64,000 nucleotides of DNA, taken from assembly GCF_003224335.1 (NCBI RefSeq), contig NZ_QKLF01000001.1:310001-374000 (forward strand). Direction: 5' to 3'. Positions 1-8,494 of this stretch are shown here, one piece after another. Source of the DNA: Curtobacterium sp. MCJR17_055. Its GTDB lineage: Bacteria; Actinomycetota; Actinomycetes; Actinomycetales; Microbacteriaceae. The translations under genes and the position numbers were made by a program. A model generated the notes under the pieces. It was not told the DNA's origin. It did no database searches and saw nothing but the letters and a program-made list of their open reading frames with translations. Every line of letters begins with the position of its first letter. Position 1 is the stretch's first letter.

Positions 1-222
1 CGTGACCAGCCGGCCGGAGAGCGTCGGGGCACCGGCTCCGGCGCGGCCCATCGTCTCGTACAGCGACAGCTGGAGGTAGGCGGCCTGGCCGAGGTACACG
101 TCGAGCTCGGGGCTGACGTCGTCGAGCCGGAGACGCTCGACCGCACCGCCGCGCGGGTTCCGCGACGCGAGCCAGGCCGCGGCGAGCTGCGCAGCGCGCT
201 TCCGGTTCCACCACGACACCAC
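1..222 (-). CDS. Ferritin-like fold protein, N-terminal part (runs off left edge)
   Basis: Only the first 74 codons are in the window. From GTG at 222 the minus strand reads a basic start (MVSWWNRKRAAQLAAAWLAS) followed by a helical segment containing YLGQAAYLQLSLYETMGRA. From memory this is the start of the ferritin-like-fold proteins that actinobacteria often carry beside a DEAD-box helicase; the metal-ligand helices would lie outside the window, so function cannot be judged. The divergent helicase gene starts 85 bp away. An ATG at 233 is in another frame and was not used. The family call is moderate, the reading frame good. Confidence 0.6.
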   Translation of the reverse strand, partial: MVSWWNRKRAAQLAAAWLASRNPRGGAVERLRLDDVSPELDVYLGQAAYLQLSLYETMGRAGAGAPTLSGRLVT

Positions 223-263
223 ACGACCAGCATACGGGTCGGCTCGTCCTCGTCCGGCACGTC

Positions 264-269
264 GGTAGA
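264..269 (+). promoter_or_regulatory. Candidate -10 (TAGACT) for the DEAD-box helicase
   Basis: TAGACT fits the actinobacterial TANNNT consensus and would give a leader of about 30 nt carrying the AGGGTG ribosome-binding site at 295-300. No convincing -35 was seen. Confidence 0.35.
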
Positions 270-306
270 CTGGGCGGGACTCCTCCCCACGAACAGGGTG
301 AACTTC

Positions 307-1830
307 TTGACTTTCTCAGAACTCCAGATCGAGCAGGACATCGTCGATGCGCTCGCGAGCAAGGGCATCATCGAGCCCTTCCCGATCCAGCAGCAGACGA
401 TCCCGCTCGCCCTGACCGGCCAGGACATCATCGGTCAGGCCAAGACCGGCACCGGCAAGACCTTCGGGTTCGGCCTGCCACTGATCCAGCGCATCGGCGC
501 CGACCCCGGGCCGGGGGTGAAGGCGCTCGTCGTCGTCCCCACCCGCGAACTCGCCGTGCAGGTGAGCGAGGACCTCGAGTCCGCGATGGTCAACCGCCCC
601 ACGAAGCTCGTGTCGATCTACGGCGGCAAGGCGTACGAGGGCCAGGTCGAGCAGCTCAAGGCCGGCGCCCAGATCGTCGTCGGCACGCCCGGTCGACTCA
701 TCGACCTGCACCGGCAGCGTCTCCTCGACCTGTCGCACGTGCAGGAGATCGTCCTCGACGAGGCCGACCGCATGCTCGACCTCGGCTTCCTGTCCGACAT
801 CGAGCGGATCTTCCAGGCGGTCCCGGCCGTCCGGCACACGATGCTCTTCTCGGCCACGATGCCCGCCCCGATCGTCGCCCTCGCACGCCGCTTCATGTCG
901 CGTCCGGTGCACATCCGCGCGACGGACCCCGACGAGGGTCTGATGCAGGCGAACATCAAGCACGTCATCTACCGCGCGCACTCCCTGGACAAGGACGAGG
1001 TCATCGCCCGCATCCTCCAGGCCGAGGGCCGCGGCAAGACCGTCATCTTCACGCGGACCAAGCGCGCCGCCGCCCGCATCGTCGAGGAGCTGAAGGACCG
1101 CGGGTTCAACGCCGCCGCCGTCCACGGTGACCTCAACCAGGAGCAGCGCGAGCGCGCGATGGCCGCCTTCAAGGCCGGCAAGCGCGACGTCCTCATCGCC
1201 ACCGACGTCGCCGCCCGTGGCATCGACGTCGACGACGTCACGCACGTGATCAACCACACGATCCCGGACGACCCGGACACGTACCTGCACCGCGCCGGTC
1301 GCACCGGCCGTGCCGGCAAGACGGGCATCGCGGTCACGTTCGTCGACTGGGACGACCTGCACAAGTGGACGCTCATCGACAAGGCGCTCGAGTTCGGCAT
1401 CCCCGAGCCCGTCGAGACGTACTCGTCGTCGCCGCACCTCTTCACCGACCTCGACATCCCGGCCGGCACGAAGGGTCGCCTGCCCGGCACCTCGCCGCGC
1501 GCAGCGACCGCCGGAAGCGAGAAGCCGGCGTCCGGAGGTCGCTCCGGTTCCGCCTCCGGCAGCGCCGGCGGTTCGCGGTCACGCAGCCGCACCCGGTCGT
1601 CGGGCTCCGAGGAGTCCGGCTCGCGCCGCGCCTCGGCAGACCGACGGGAGCGCTCCGCTCCCGTAGCGGAAGCCACTGCCCCGACCGGTGCGCCCGCCCC
1701 CGCCTCCCCCGCGGGTGACGACACCGCCGACGGCGCCCAGAAGCGCCGTCGCCGCCGCCGACGTCGTGGCGGCACTGGCTCGTCCGAGGCGACCGCCGCG
1801 GCACCGCAGGGTTCCTCGGACGGCGAGTAG
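307..1830 (+). CDS. DEAD-box ATP-dependent RNA helicase with basic C-terminal tail
   Basis: 507 aa from TTG at 307; GTG at 298 would add three residues. AGGGTG at 295-300 sits 6 nt before the TTG, and family members as I recall begin at the equivalent of MTFSEL, so the TTG was chosen. All helicase motifs are present: Q motif FPIQ, Walker A AKTGTGKT (residues 45-52), PTREL, TPGR, DEAD at 151-154, SAT, TDVAARGID and HRAGRTGRAG. The last 110 or so residues are low-complexity Ser/Gly/Arg with a run of ten arginines, typical of RNA-binding tails in RhlE/CsdA-like actinobacterial helicases. It unwinds RNA duplexes in the cytoplasm using ATP, probably in ribosome assembly or mRNA turnover. A strong bidirectional terminator follows. 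Confidence 0.93.
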   Translation: MTFSELQIEQDIVDALASKGIIEPFPIQQQTIPLALTGQDIIGQAKTGTGKTFGFGLPLIQRIGADPGPGVKALVVVPTRELAVQVSEDLESAMVNRPTKLVSIYGGKAYEGQVEQLKAGAQIVVGTPGRLIDLHRQRLLDLSHVQEIVLDEADRMLDLGFLSDIERIFQAVPAVRHTMLFSATMPAPIVALARRFMSRPVHIRATDPDEGLMQANIKHVIYRAHSLDKDEVIARILQAEGRGKTVIFTRTKRAAARIVEELKDRGFNAAAVHGDLNQEQRERAMAAFKAGKRDVLIATDVAARGIDVDDVTHVINHTIPDDPDTYLHRAGRTGRAGKTGIAVTFVDWDDLHKWTLIDKALEFGIPEPVETYSSSPHLFTDLDIPAGTKGRLPGTSPRAATAGSEKPASGGRSGSASGSAGGSRSRSRTRSSGSEESGSRRASADRRERSAPVAEATAPTGAPAPASPAGDDTADGAQKRRRRRRRRGGTGSSEATAAAPQGSSDGE

Positions 1831-1841
1831 CGCCTCCAGGC

Positions 1842-1875
1842 CGAAGGCCCCGTCACGAGCGTGACGGGGCCTTCG
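1842..1875. terminator. Bidirectional hairpin terminator
   Basis: Perfect 15-bp stem (1842-1856 with 1861-1875) around a GAGC tetraloop, between the convergent helicase and PHP genes. Confidence 0.8.
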
Positions 1876-1973
1876 TCGTCCCCGGCTCCGGAACGCAGCC
1901 CGGCGCCGACGCCGCAGCGCCCCCCTCCACGAGGACGGGAGGCCCGAGCCTGGTCCGACGGACCGGCCGACGG

Positions 1974-2846
1974 TCAGGACAGGCGGGAGCCGGGCCCGAC
2001 GACGGGCGCACTGCCGGTCGCCTGGTCGACGATCGCGTCGAAGGAGCGTCGGGCCGTTCGGTGCTCACCGAGGCGGTTCGGCTTGCCCTCGCCGTGGTAG
2101 TCGCTCGAACCCGTGACGAACAGGCCGTACCGACCGGTCCAGTCCAGGAGCGTCCGCTTGCCGTCCGCGCTGTTCTCGCGGTGGTCGACCTCGAGTCCGC
2201 CGAGGCCCGCGTCGACGAGCTCGCGGAGCATCGGCTCGTCGATCACGATCCCCCGCGATGACGCGGCCGGGTGCGCGATGACGGGCACACCGCCGGCGGC
2301 ACGGATGAGCTCGACGCCACGGAGCGGGGTCGGGGCGTCGTGCGGCTGGTAGTAGCCGGAGGAGGGGTGCAGGATGCCGCGGAACGCTGCGCTGCGATCG
2401 GGCTCCAGGCCGAGTCGGACCAGGGCGTCGGCGATGTGCGGACGTCCGATCGTCGCCCCCTCGCTCGACTCCGCCAGGACGTCGTCCCAGGTAACCGGGT
2501 GGTCACGGCCGATGGCGTCGACCATGCTGCGGGCACGGGTGAGGCGGCCGTCACGGATCGCGGTGGTCTCGGCCGCGAGTCCGGGATCCGCCGGGTCCAC
2601 CAGGTAGCCGAGCACGTGCACGCTCCGCCATCCGATGCGCGTACTGAGCTCGAGCCCGGGCACCAGGGTCATCGGCAGCTGCCGGACCGCCTCGGCGGCC
2701 TCGTGCCACCCGGCCGTGGTGTCGTGGTCGGTCAGGGCGACACCGTCGAGTCCGCTCGCCGCCGCCGCGCGGACGAGGTCGGCCGGGCGCTCGGTGCCGT
2801 CGGAGACGCTCGAGTGAGCGTGCAGGTCGATGAACGGATCAGGCAC
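1974..2846 (-). CDS. PHP-domain phosphoesterase (TrpH/RNase AM-like)
   Basis: 290 aa, start GTG at 2846. The N-terminus carries the PHP motifs FIDLHAHSSVSDGT and LTDHDTTAGW that build a multi-metal phosphoesterase site, with further ligands in YLVDP, VIAHPAA, LEVDH and SSDYHG. The family includes E. coli YciV/TrpH, which hydrolyses 3',5'-nucleoside bisphosphates and trims RNA 5' ends; substrate here is inferred from family only. A TAGCAT box lies 6 nt before the start codon, so the mRNA is probably leaderless. The gene is convergent with the helicase and divergent from the M24 peptidase. Confidence 0.85.
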   Translation of the reverse strand: MPDPFIDLHAHSSVSDGTERPADLVRAAAASGLDGVALTDHDTTAGWHEAAEAVRQLPMTLVPGLELSTRIGWRSVHVLGYLVDPADPGLAAETTAIRDGRLTRARSMVDAIGRDHPVTWDDVLAESSEGATIGRPHIADALVRLGLEPDRSAAFRGILHPSSGYYQPHDAPTPLRGVELIRAAGGVPVIAHPAASSRGIVIDEPMLRELVDAGLGGLEVDHRENSADGKRTLLDWTGRYGLFVTGSSDYHGEGKPNRLGEHRTARRSFDAIVDQATGSAPVVGPGSRLS

Positions 2847-2852
2847 GCGGCA

Positions 2853-2858
2853 ATGCTA
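2853..2858 (-). promoter_or_regulatory. -10 box (TAGCAT), leaderless start of PHP gene
   Basis: TAGCAT on the minus strand, 6 nt before GTG 2846. At this distance transcription would begin at or next to the start codon. Confidence 0.55.
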
Positions 2859-3021
2859 CCGACACGTCGACGGCTGGTCGGACGCCGTTCACAGCCCCTC
2901 CCCGCACGCCGTTCCTCGCGCTGCGCTCGCGTCACCGCACGGCTGCGACCCCGTACCGGTCCCTGCGCTTCCGGACTGCGGTGCCGGACCCCGCTCGGTG
3001 CAGCGGTGCGATGATGGGGAC

Positions 3022-4506
3022 ATGGCCGACACCACTCCCCGCGCGACGAGCAACCGCTCCACCACCCCCGGCTCGTCCGTCTTCAAGGACCACATCGCTG
3101 CGAACTGGGCCGAGCGTGAGCGTCCGCTGCCGGCCCCGCGCGAGCAGTCCGCCTTCGCCGCCGCGCGTCGCGCCCGGCTCTCCGGACTGCACCCCGGTCG
3201 GACGATCGTGGTGCCCGCCGGCCAGGCGAAGGTCCGCTCGAACGACTGCGACTACCCGTTCCGCCCACACTCGACGTTCGCCCACCTGACCGGCTGGGGC
3301 ACCGACACCGTCGTCGGCTCCGTGCTCGTCCTGACGCCGAACGGCGACGGCCACGACGCCACCCTGTACTTCCGCGCCACGGCCGGCCGTGACTCCGAGG
3401 AGTTCTACGCGAACCCGGAGATCGGCGAGTTCTGGGTCGGACCGCGCCCCTCCCTGGCCGAGGTCGCCGCAGACCTCGGTGTCGCCACGGCGGACCTCGG
3501 TGCGCTGGACGCCGCACTCGCCGGGCTCGACGCCTCCGTGCTCGTGGTCCGCGACGCCGACCCCGGGTTCACCCGCGCACTCGACGAGCGCCTCGGCACC
3601 ACGGTCGGAGGCGCGCCGGAGCAGGACGGTGCGGCCGCGACGGACGACGTCCTGTCCCGCGACCTGTCCGAACTCCGCCTCGTGAAGGACGCCTACGAGG
3701 TACACGAGCTGCGCAAGGCCGTCGACGCGACCCGCCACGGCTTCGACGACGTCATCGCGGACTTCGACGCCGTGCTCGCACACCCCCGCGGCGAGCGCAT
3801 CGTCGAGGGCACGTTCAACCGTCGCGCCCGTGCCGACGGCAACACGGTCGGCTACGACACCATCGCCGCCGCGGGCCACCACGCCTGCATCCTGCACTGG
3901 ACCCGGAACGACGGTGCCGTGCAGCCCGGCGACCTGATCCTCATCGACGCCGGGGTCGAGGTCGACTCGTTCTACACGGCGGACATCACCCGCACCCTGC
4001 CGGTCAGCGGCACGTTCTCACCCGTGCAGCGCATGGTGTACGAGGCCGTGCTCGAGGCCGCCGACGCTGCGTTCGCGATCGTGGAGCCGGGCATCACGTT
4101 CCGGCAGGTGCACGCGACCGCGATGGAGGTCATCGCGCGCAAGACCGCCGAGTGGGGCTTCCTACCGGTCTCCGCCGAGGAGTCCCTGCAGCCGGACAAC
4201 CAGTTCCACCGCCGCTACATGGTGCACGGCACGAGCCACCACCTCGGCCTCGACGTGCACGACTGCGCGAAGGCCCGCCGGGAGATGTACCTGGACGGCA
4301 TCGTGCAGCCCGGCATGGTGTTCACGATCGAGCCCGGCCTGTACTTCCAGCAGGACGACCTGACCGTCCCGGAGGAGTTCCGTGGGATCGGTGTCCGGAT
4401 CGAGGACGACATCCTGGTGACCGAGGACGGCGCCGAGAACCTGTCGGTGCACATCCCCCGGACCCCCTCGGAAGTGGAGGGGTGGATCGCGAGGTCCGCG
4501 CGCTAG
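3022..4506 (+). CDS. Xaa-Pro aminopeptidase (M24B, PepP-like)
   Basis: 494 aa from ATG 3022; the frame is open further upstream but the conserved protein starts here. It has an N-terminal creatinase-like domain (roughly residues 30-220) and a C-terminal pita-bread domain. The five metal ligands are in place: D309 and D321 (IDAG, TADITRTLP), H406 (HGTSHHLGLDVHD), E437 (TIEPGL) and E461 (RIEDD). The family removes an N-terminal residue preceding proline, usually with two Mn ions, in the cytoplasm. The following GNAT gene begins 10 nt after the stop, so the two may be cotranscribed, although the GNAT gene also has its own -10 box. Confidence 0.92.
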   Translation: MADTTPRATSNRSTTPGSSVFKDHIAANWAERERPLPAPREQSAFAAARRARLSGLHPGRTIVVPAGQAKVRSNDCDYPFRPHSTFAHLTGWGTDTVVGSVLVLTPNGDGHDATLYFRATAGRDSEEFYANPEIGEFWVGPRPSLAEVAADLGVATADLGALDAALAGLDASVLVVRDADPGFTRALDERLGTTVGGAPEQDGAAATDDVLSRDLSELRLVKDAYEVHELRKAVDATRHGFDDVIADFDAVLAHPRGERIVEGTFNRRARADGNTVGYDTIAAAGHHACILHWTRNDGAVQPGDLILIDAGVEVDSFYTADITRTLPVSGTFSPVQRMVYEAVLEAADAAFAIVEPGITFRQVHATAMEVIARKTAEWGFLPVSAEESLQPDNQFHRRYMVHGTSHHLGLDVHDCAKARREMYLDGIVQPGMVFTIEPGLYFQQDDLTVPEEFRGIGVRIEDDILVTEDGAENLSVHIPRTPSEVEGWIARSAR

Positions 4507-4509
4507 CCT
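4504..4509 (+). promoter_or_regulatory. -10 box (TAGCCT), leaderless start of GNAT gene
   Basis: TAGCCT 7 nt before GTG 4517; its TAG is at the same time the stop codon of the preceding peptidase gene. Confidence 0.45.
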
Positions 4510-4516
4510 GGGCCTC

Positions 4517-4990
4517 GTGAGCGCTGAAGCCCCCTCGGGCACCTTCCTGATCGACGTCGAGCACTTCGACTCGCCCGACGCCCAGCGGCTGCGAGCGGCC
4601 CAGCGCATCGAGATCGACAGCACGTACGGGGCCGACACCGAGCCGGGCCCGAAGCCGACTGCCGACTCGATCGCGGTGTTCTTCGTGGCGCGCGACGAGG
4701 CGGGCACCCCGGTCGGGTGCGGCGGGTTGCGACTGGTCGACGACGGCATCGCGGAGGTCAAGCGCATGTACGTCCGGACCGAGTCCCGCGGCTCCGGCGT
4801 CGCCGCGTTGATCCTGCGTCGACTGGAGGAAGCGGCGCTCGACCTCGGGTCACCGGCGCTCGTCCTCGAGACCGGTGCGGAGCAGAAGGGCGCCATCCGG
4901 TTCTACGAGCGCGAGGGCTTCCGACGGATCGCGAACTTCGGGCCGTACGTCGGCGCAGCCCGGTCGGTCTGCTTCTCGAAGATCCTCTGA
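4517..4990 (+). CDS. GNAT family N-acetyltransferase
   Basis: 157 aa, GTG start. Shows the GNAT order: GCGGLRLV strand, VKRMYVRTESRGSGVAALIL (acetyl-CoA pyrophosphate loop around R/GSG), ALVLETG, then AIRFYEREGF. It transfers an acetyl group from acetyl-CoA to an amine; the acceptor cannot be told. It ends about 200 bp before the convergent stress-protein gene, with a strong terminator between. Confidence 0.88.
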   Translation: MSAEAPSGTFLIDVEHFDSPDAQRLRAAQRIEIDSTYGADTEPGPKPTADSIAVFFVARDEAGTPVGCGGLRLVDDGIAEVKRMYVRTESRGSGVAALILRRLEEAALDLGSPALVLETGAEQKGAIRFYEREGFRRIANFGPYVGAARSVCFSKIL

Positions 4991-5099
4991 GCCCACACGC
5001 TCCGCCGACACGGCGAGCGAGGCCGCACCAGTCCGCCAGGTCGGACCAGCCCGAGAGCCGCACCCAGCGAGACGCGACCGCTCATGCGCGACACCGGAC

Positions 5100-5150
5100 A
5101 CGACGACGGGCTCCGGGTCGGTGCAGCACCGGCCGGGAGCCCGTCGTCGT
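5100..5150. terminator. Long bidirectional hairpin
   Basis: Perfect 15-bp outer stem (5100-5114 with 5136-5150) with an inner GGTCGGTG/CACCGGCC stem, between convergent genes. Nothing else was recognised in 4991-5191. Confidence 0.75.
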
Positions 5151-5191
5151 CCGCCCGCTCCCGACGGTGGCACCGTCCGGAGCGGGACCGC

Positions 5192-6526
5192 TCACGCGCG
5201 GCTGTCGTCGTCCTCACGCCGGTTCGTGTCGTCCGCGGCGCCGTCGGTGTCCGACGGCGTCGGGGCCTGCTCGCCGTACCGCGGGCCGTCGTTCGTGCCG
5301 TAGCTGCGGGTCGCCGCCGACGGACGCTGCGTCTGGTCAGCGGTCGCGTCGGCCTCCGGCGTGCGGGCAGCGCCCTCGTTCGTGCCGTACCGCGGTGCGG
5401 TCGAGCGCTGGCCGGCCCCGGGGGCAGGGTCACCGGTCGGCACCGTCCGGGCACCGCCGTCGTTCGTGCCGTAGCGCGGCCCGTCGTTCGTGCCGTACCG
5501 CGGCCCGTCGTTCGTGCCGTAGCGCGGCCCGGCCGGCGCCTGTCCGCGGGTGTCGTCCGGCCGCGATGACCCGTCCCCGCCCTGCTGCTGAGCCGAGTCG
5601 CCGGGCCGAGCCGGGCCGCCGGGCTGCGCCGGTCCGCCGGACTGTGCCGGTCCGCCGGACTGCGCCGGGCCTCCCGGCTGGTGCGGGGTGGCGTGCCCAC
5701 CGTAGGGCGAGCCCTGCGGCGCACCGCCCGGGCGCCACTGCTGCTGGCCCGGCTGGCCGTACTGGCCCGGCTGGCCGGCGCCCGGCTGACCGTACTGCGG
5801 CGGCTGGCCAGCGCCCGCGCCCCCGCCCGGCTGACCGTACTGACCCGGCTGACCCGGCAGACCCGGCTGACCGTACTGCCCCTGCTGCGGCGGCACCCCA
5901 CCGGGCCCCGGACGCCACTGCTGCTGTCCCGAGCGCTGCCCGAGCTGGTCCTGCCCCTTCTGTCCGGGTCCCGGCTGTCCGCCGTACCCCCCGGCGTTCG
6001 GCTGGTCCCACGACGTGTGCTGGATCGCACCGCCCTGGCCGAGGATCCGCTGCGCCTGACCGGACAGCTGCGGGTCGACGACGATCTGGTACGTGGTGGC
6101 GAGCACCTGGTGGATGCTCGTGAAGTCCCGCTGTCGCTTGGTGATCGCGAACGAGACGATGCCGTAGAGCATGCCGAACCCGGCACCGATGACGGCGGCG
6201 GGGAGGAAGAGCCCGCCGGCCTGCGGCGAGAAGAGCGTCAGCACGATGCCGAAGAAGAACCCGAGCCAGAGCCCGGACAGGGCGCCCGCGAGTGCTGCTC
6301 GTCCGTAGGTCATCTTGCCGGTCACGCGCTCGACGGTCTTGAGGTCGTTGCCGACGATGGACAGCTTCGCGACCGGGAAGTCCGACTCCGCGAGCTTCGC
6401 GACCACGCGCTGTGCTTCGGGGTAGCTGTCGTAGGTGCCGAGGACGTCACCGCGCGGCAGGGTGGGGAACGCCTGTGCCGTGCGGCCGCCGAAGGGGCTC
6501 TGAGTACTCACCCAGTCATCATCCAC
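5192..6526 (-). CDS. General stress (YflT-like) membrane protein with repetitive Gly/Pro/Gln tail
   Basis: 444 aa from GTG 6526, chosen because AAGGA at 6532-6536 is 5 nt upstream; GTG 6511 (VSTQSPFGG) is the alternative and may be what relatives use. Residues about 25-110 match the YflT/general-stress-17M domain (RGDVLGTYDSYPEAQRVV ... IVGNDLKTVERVTG). Two hydrophobic helices follow (LWLGFFFGIVLTLF and FLPAAVIGAGFGMLYGIVSF), then about 290 residues of low complexity: repeated YGQPG, then PAQSGGPAQ, then five copies of (R/S)YGTN(D/E)G and an acidic end. Function is unknown; a membrane-tethered scaffold or matrix-interacting tail is only a guess. The YGTNDG repeats are also visible as direct DNA repeats around 5285-5525. 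Divergent from the MgtE_N gene. Confidence 0.75.
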   Translation of the reverse strand: MDDDWVSTQSPFGGRTAQAFPTLPRGDVLGTYDSYPEAQRVVAKLAESDFPVAKLSIVGNDLKTVERVTGKMTYGRAALAGALSGLWLGFFFGIVLTLFSPQAGGLFLPAAVIGAGFGMLYGIVSFAITKRQRDFTSIHQVLATTYQIVVDPQLSGQAQRILGQGGAIQHTSWDQPNAGGYGGQPGPGQKGQDQLGQRSGQQQWRPGPGGVPPQQGQYGQPGLPGQPGQYGQPGGGAGAGQPPQYGQPGAGQPGQYGQPGQQQWRPGGAPQGSPYGGHATPHQPGGPAQSGGPAQSGGPAQPGGPARPGDSAQQQGGDGSSRPDDTRGQAPAGPRYGTNDGPRYGTNDGPRYGTNDGGARTVPTGDPAPGAGQRSTAPRYGTNEGAARTPEADATADQTQRPSAATRSYGTNDGPRYGEQAPTPSDTDGAADDTNRREDDDSRA

Positions 6527-6591
6527 CGGAGTCCTTGCGATCACACGAGAACCACCAGGGAAGGGGCGGCGAGCACGCCCGGGCGAGCGAC

Positions 6592-6597
6592 TACGCT
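6592..6597 (+). promoter_or_regulatory. -10 box (TACGCT), leaderless start of MgtE_N-CBS gene
   Basis: TACGCT ends 6 nt before GTG 6604 in the 77-bp divergent spacer. Confidence 0.55.
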
Positions 6598-6603
6598 GGA
6601 CGG

Positions 6604-7935
6604 GTGAGCGCCTCGAAGGTCTTCGTCGCCCGCCTCGCCGGGTGCTCCGTCTTCGACCCCGCGGGCGACCGTGTCGGCAGGGTGCGTGACGTCCTCGTCG
6701 TGTACCGCCGCGTCGACGCCCCACAGGTCGTCGGGTTGATCGTCGAGGTCCCCGGCAAGCGCCGCATCTTCGTCAGCATCGGCCGGATCACCTCGATCGG
6801 CGCCGGGCAGGTCATCACGACCGGGCTCGTCAACATGCGCCGCTTCGAGCAGCGCGGTGGTGAGGTCCGGGTGATCGCGGAGATCCTCGGCCGCAAGGTC
6901 CTCATCAAGAAGGAGCAGATCCGGGCGACGATCGAGGACGTGGCGATCGAGGACCACGGGCAGGGCGACTGGTCGATCGCGCAGCTCTTCCTCCGCAAGC
7001 CGAAGACCACGCCGTCGCCGTTCGGCAAGGGCCCGACGACGTTCGCGACCTGGAACGAGGTCACCGAGGACGAGCTCCCCGGCGAGTCCCAGTCCGCCGA
7101 GCACGTCATCGCCGCCTACTCCGACCTGGTGCCCGCCGACCTGGCGTCGACCCTGCTCGACCTGCCGTCCGAGCGCCGGTTCGAGGTCGCCGAGGAGCTG
7201 CCGGACAACCGCCTCGCGGACGTGCTCGAGGAGATGCCGGACCAGGAGCGGATCGAGATCCTGTCCGCGCTCCGCGACGCCCGTGCCGCCGACGTCCTCG
7301 ACCAGATGCAGCCGGACGACGCGGCCGACCTCCTCGCCCAGCTGCCCGACGAGCGCAGCGAAGCCCTCCTCGAGCTCATGGAGCCGGAGGAGGCGCAGGA
7401 CGTCCGCATGCTGCTCGAGTACGAGCCGGACACCGCCGGTGGTCTCATGACGACCGAGCCGGTGATCCTGTCCGCGGACTCGACCGTGGCCGAGGGCCTG
7501 GCCCTGGTCCGTCGGCACGAGCTCGCCCCGGTGCTCGGCGCCGCGGTGTGCGTCACGCTCCCGCCGTACGAGCCCCCGACCGGACGGTTCCTCGGGCTCG
7601 TGCACTTCCAGCGCATGCTCCGGTACCCGCCGAACGAACGCCTCGGCACCCTCATCGACCAGCAGACCGAGCCGGTGGAGGTCGACGCGAGCGCGGCCGA
7701 GGTCACACGGGTGATGGCGACCTACAACCTCCTGTCCGTCCCCGTGGTCGACGACGCCCACCGACTCGTCGGGGTGGTGACCATCGACGACGTCCTCGAC
7801 CACGTCCTCCCGGACGACTGGCGGAGTCAGGACGCGGCCGACGCCAACCCCGGCGCCGCGTCGCGACCACGGACCCGCACCCGCCGCACGGCGATCCCCT
7901 CGGGAAGGAGGACGAATCGTGGCACGCCCAGATGA
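6604..7935 (+). CDS. MgtE_N / CBS domain protein lacking the channel domain
   Basis: 443 aa from GTG 6604. Residues 1-80 look like a PRC-barrel-type domain (FDPAGDRVGRVRDVLVVY), residues about 180-290 are the helical MgtE N-domain repeats (DLPSERRFEVAEELPDNRLADVLEEM), and residues about 290-410 are a CBS pair (GGLMTTEPVILSADSTV ... VPVVDDAHRLVGVVTIDDV). In MgtE these domains sense cytosolic Mg2+ and gate the pore, but there is no transmembrane segment here, so this is a soluble sensor or regulator rather than a transporter. The C-terminus overlaps the DUF1003 gene by 17 nt, which starts an operon continuing into Mrp. Confidence 0.85.
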   Translation: MSASKVFVARLAGCSVFDPAGDRVGRVRDVLVVYRRVDAPQVVGLIVEVPGKRRIFVSIGRITSIGAGQVITTGLVNMRRFEQRGGEVRVIAEILGRKVLIKKEQIRATIEDVAIEDHGQGDWSIAQLFLRKPKTTPSPFGKGPTTFATWNEVTEDELPGESQSAEHVIAAYSDLVPADLASTLLDLPSERRFEVAEELPDNRLADVLEEMPDQERIEILSALRDARAADVLDQMQPDDAADLLAQLPDERSEALLELMEPEEAQDVRMLLEYEPDTAGGLMTTEPVILSADSTVAEGLALVRRHELAPVLGAAVCVTLPPYEPPTGRFLGLVHFQRMLRYPPNERLGTLIDQQTEPVEVDASAAEVTRVMATYNLLSVPVVDDAHRLVGVVTIDDVLDHVLPDDWRSQDAADANPGAASRPRTRTRRTAIPSGRRTNRGTPR

Positions 7936-8494
7936 GAACCGCCGGGAGCGGCCCGAGGAACGCCTCGACTCCCCGAAGGGCATGCGCACGCGCGTCCTGC
8001 CCACCCGCCGACGCGGACGCGGCGACGCGTTCGGTCGCGCCACCGAGGGCATCGCCCGTGCGATGGGCACGCCCTGGTTCCTGATCGGGCTGACCCTGTT
8101 CTGCGTGCTCTGGATGGGGTGGAACACGCTGTCGCCGAAGTCGTGGCAGTTCGACTCGGCGGCGATCGGCTTCACCGCGCTGACCCTGGTGCTGTCGCTG
8201 CAGGCCTCGTACGCGGCGCCGCTCATCCTGCTCGCGCAGAACCGGCAGGACGACCGGGACCGCGTGCAGTTCGAGCAGGACCGGCAGCGGGCGGAGCGCA
8301 ACCTCGCGGACACCGAGTACCTCGCCCGCGAGGTCGTCGCCCTCCGCCTGGCGATGCGGGACATGGCGTCGAAGGACTTCATCCGCGCCGAGCTCCGCTC
8401 CCTGCTCGAGGAACTGGACCGCCGCGACGGTGACCCCGAGGACCTCGACGACCTGGACGACCGCGGCCACGAGCGTTCGGTGACGCGTGGCTGA
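7919..8494 (+). CDS. DUF1003 membrane protein
   Basis: 191 aa, GTG start after a strong GGAAGGAGG site. Two transmembrane helices (WFLIGLTLFCVLWMGWN and IGFTALTLVLSLQASYAAPLIL) followed by the DUF1003 signature LLAQNRQDDRDR and a charged coiled-coil-like C-terminus. Function unknown. Translationally coupled to the MgtE_N protein upstream and to the Mrp gene downstream (8-nt overlap), an arrangement I recall from many actinobacteria; a role linked to Mg2+ sensing is only inference. Confidence 0.87.
   Translation: MARPDENRRERPEERLDSPKGMRTRVLPTRRRGRGDAFGRATEGIARAMGTPWFLIGLTLFCVLWMGWNTLSPKSWQFDSAAIGFTALTLVLSLQASYAAPLILLAQNRQDDRDRVQFEQDRQRAERNLADTEYLAREVVALRLAMRDMASKDFIRAELRSLLEELDRRDGDPEDLDDLDDRGHERSVTRG

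Noticed and set aside
2830..3021. N-terminal extension of the M24 peptidase frame
   Set aside because: The residues before ATG 3022 look like random translation of G+C-rich DNA and overlap the PHP promoter.
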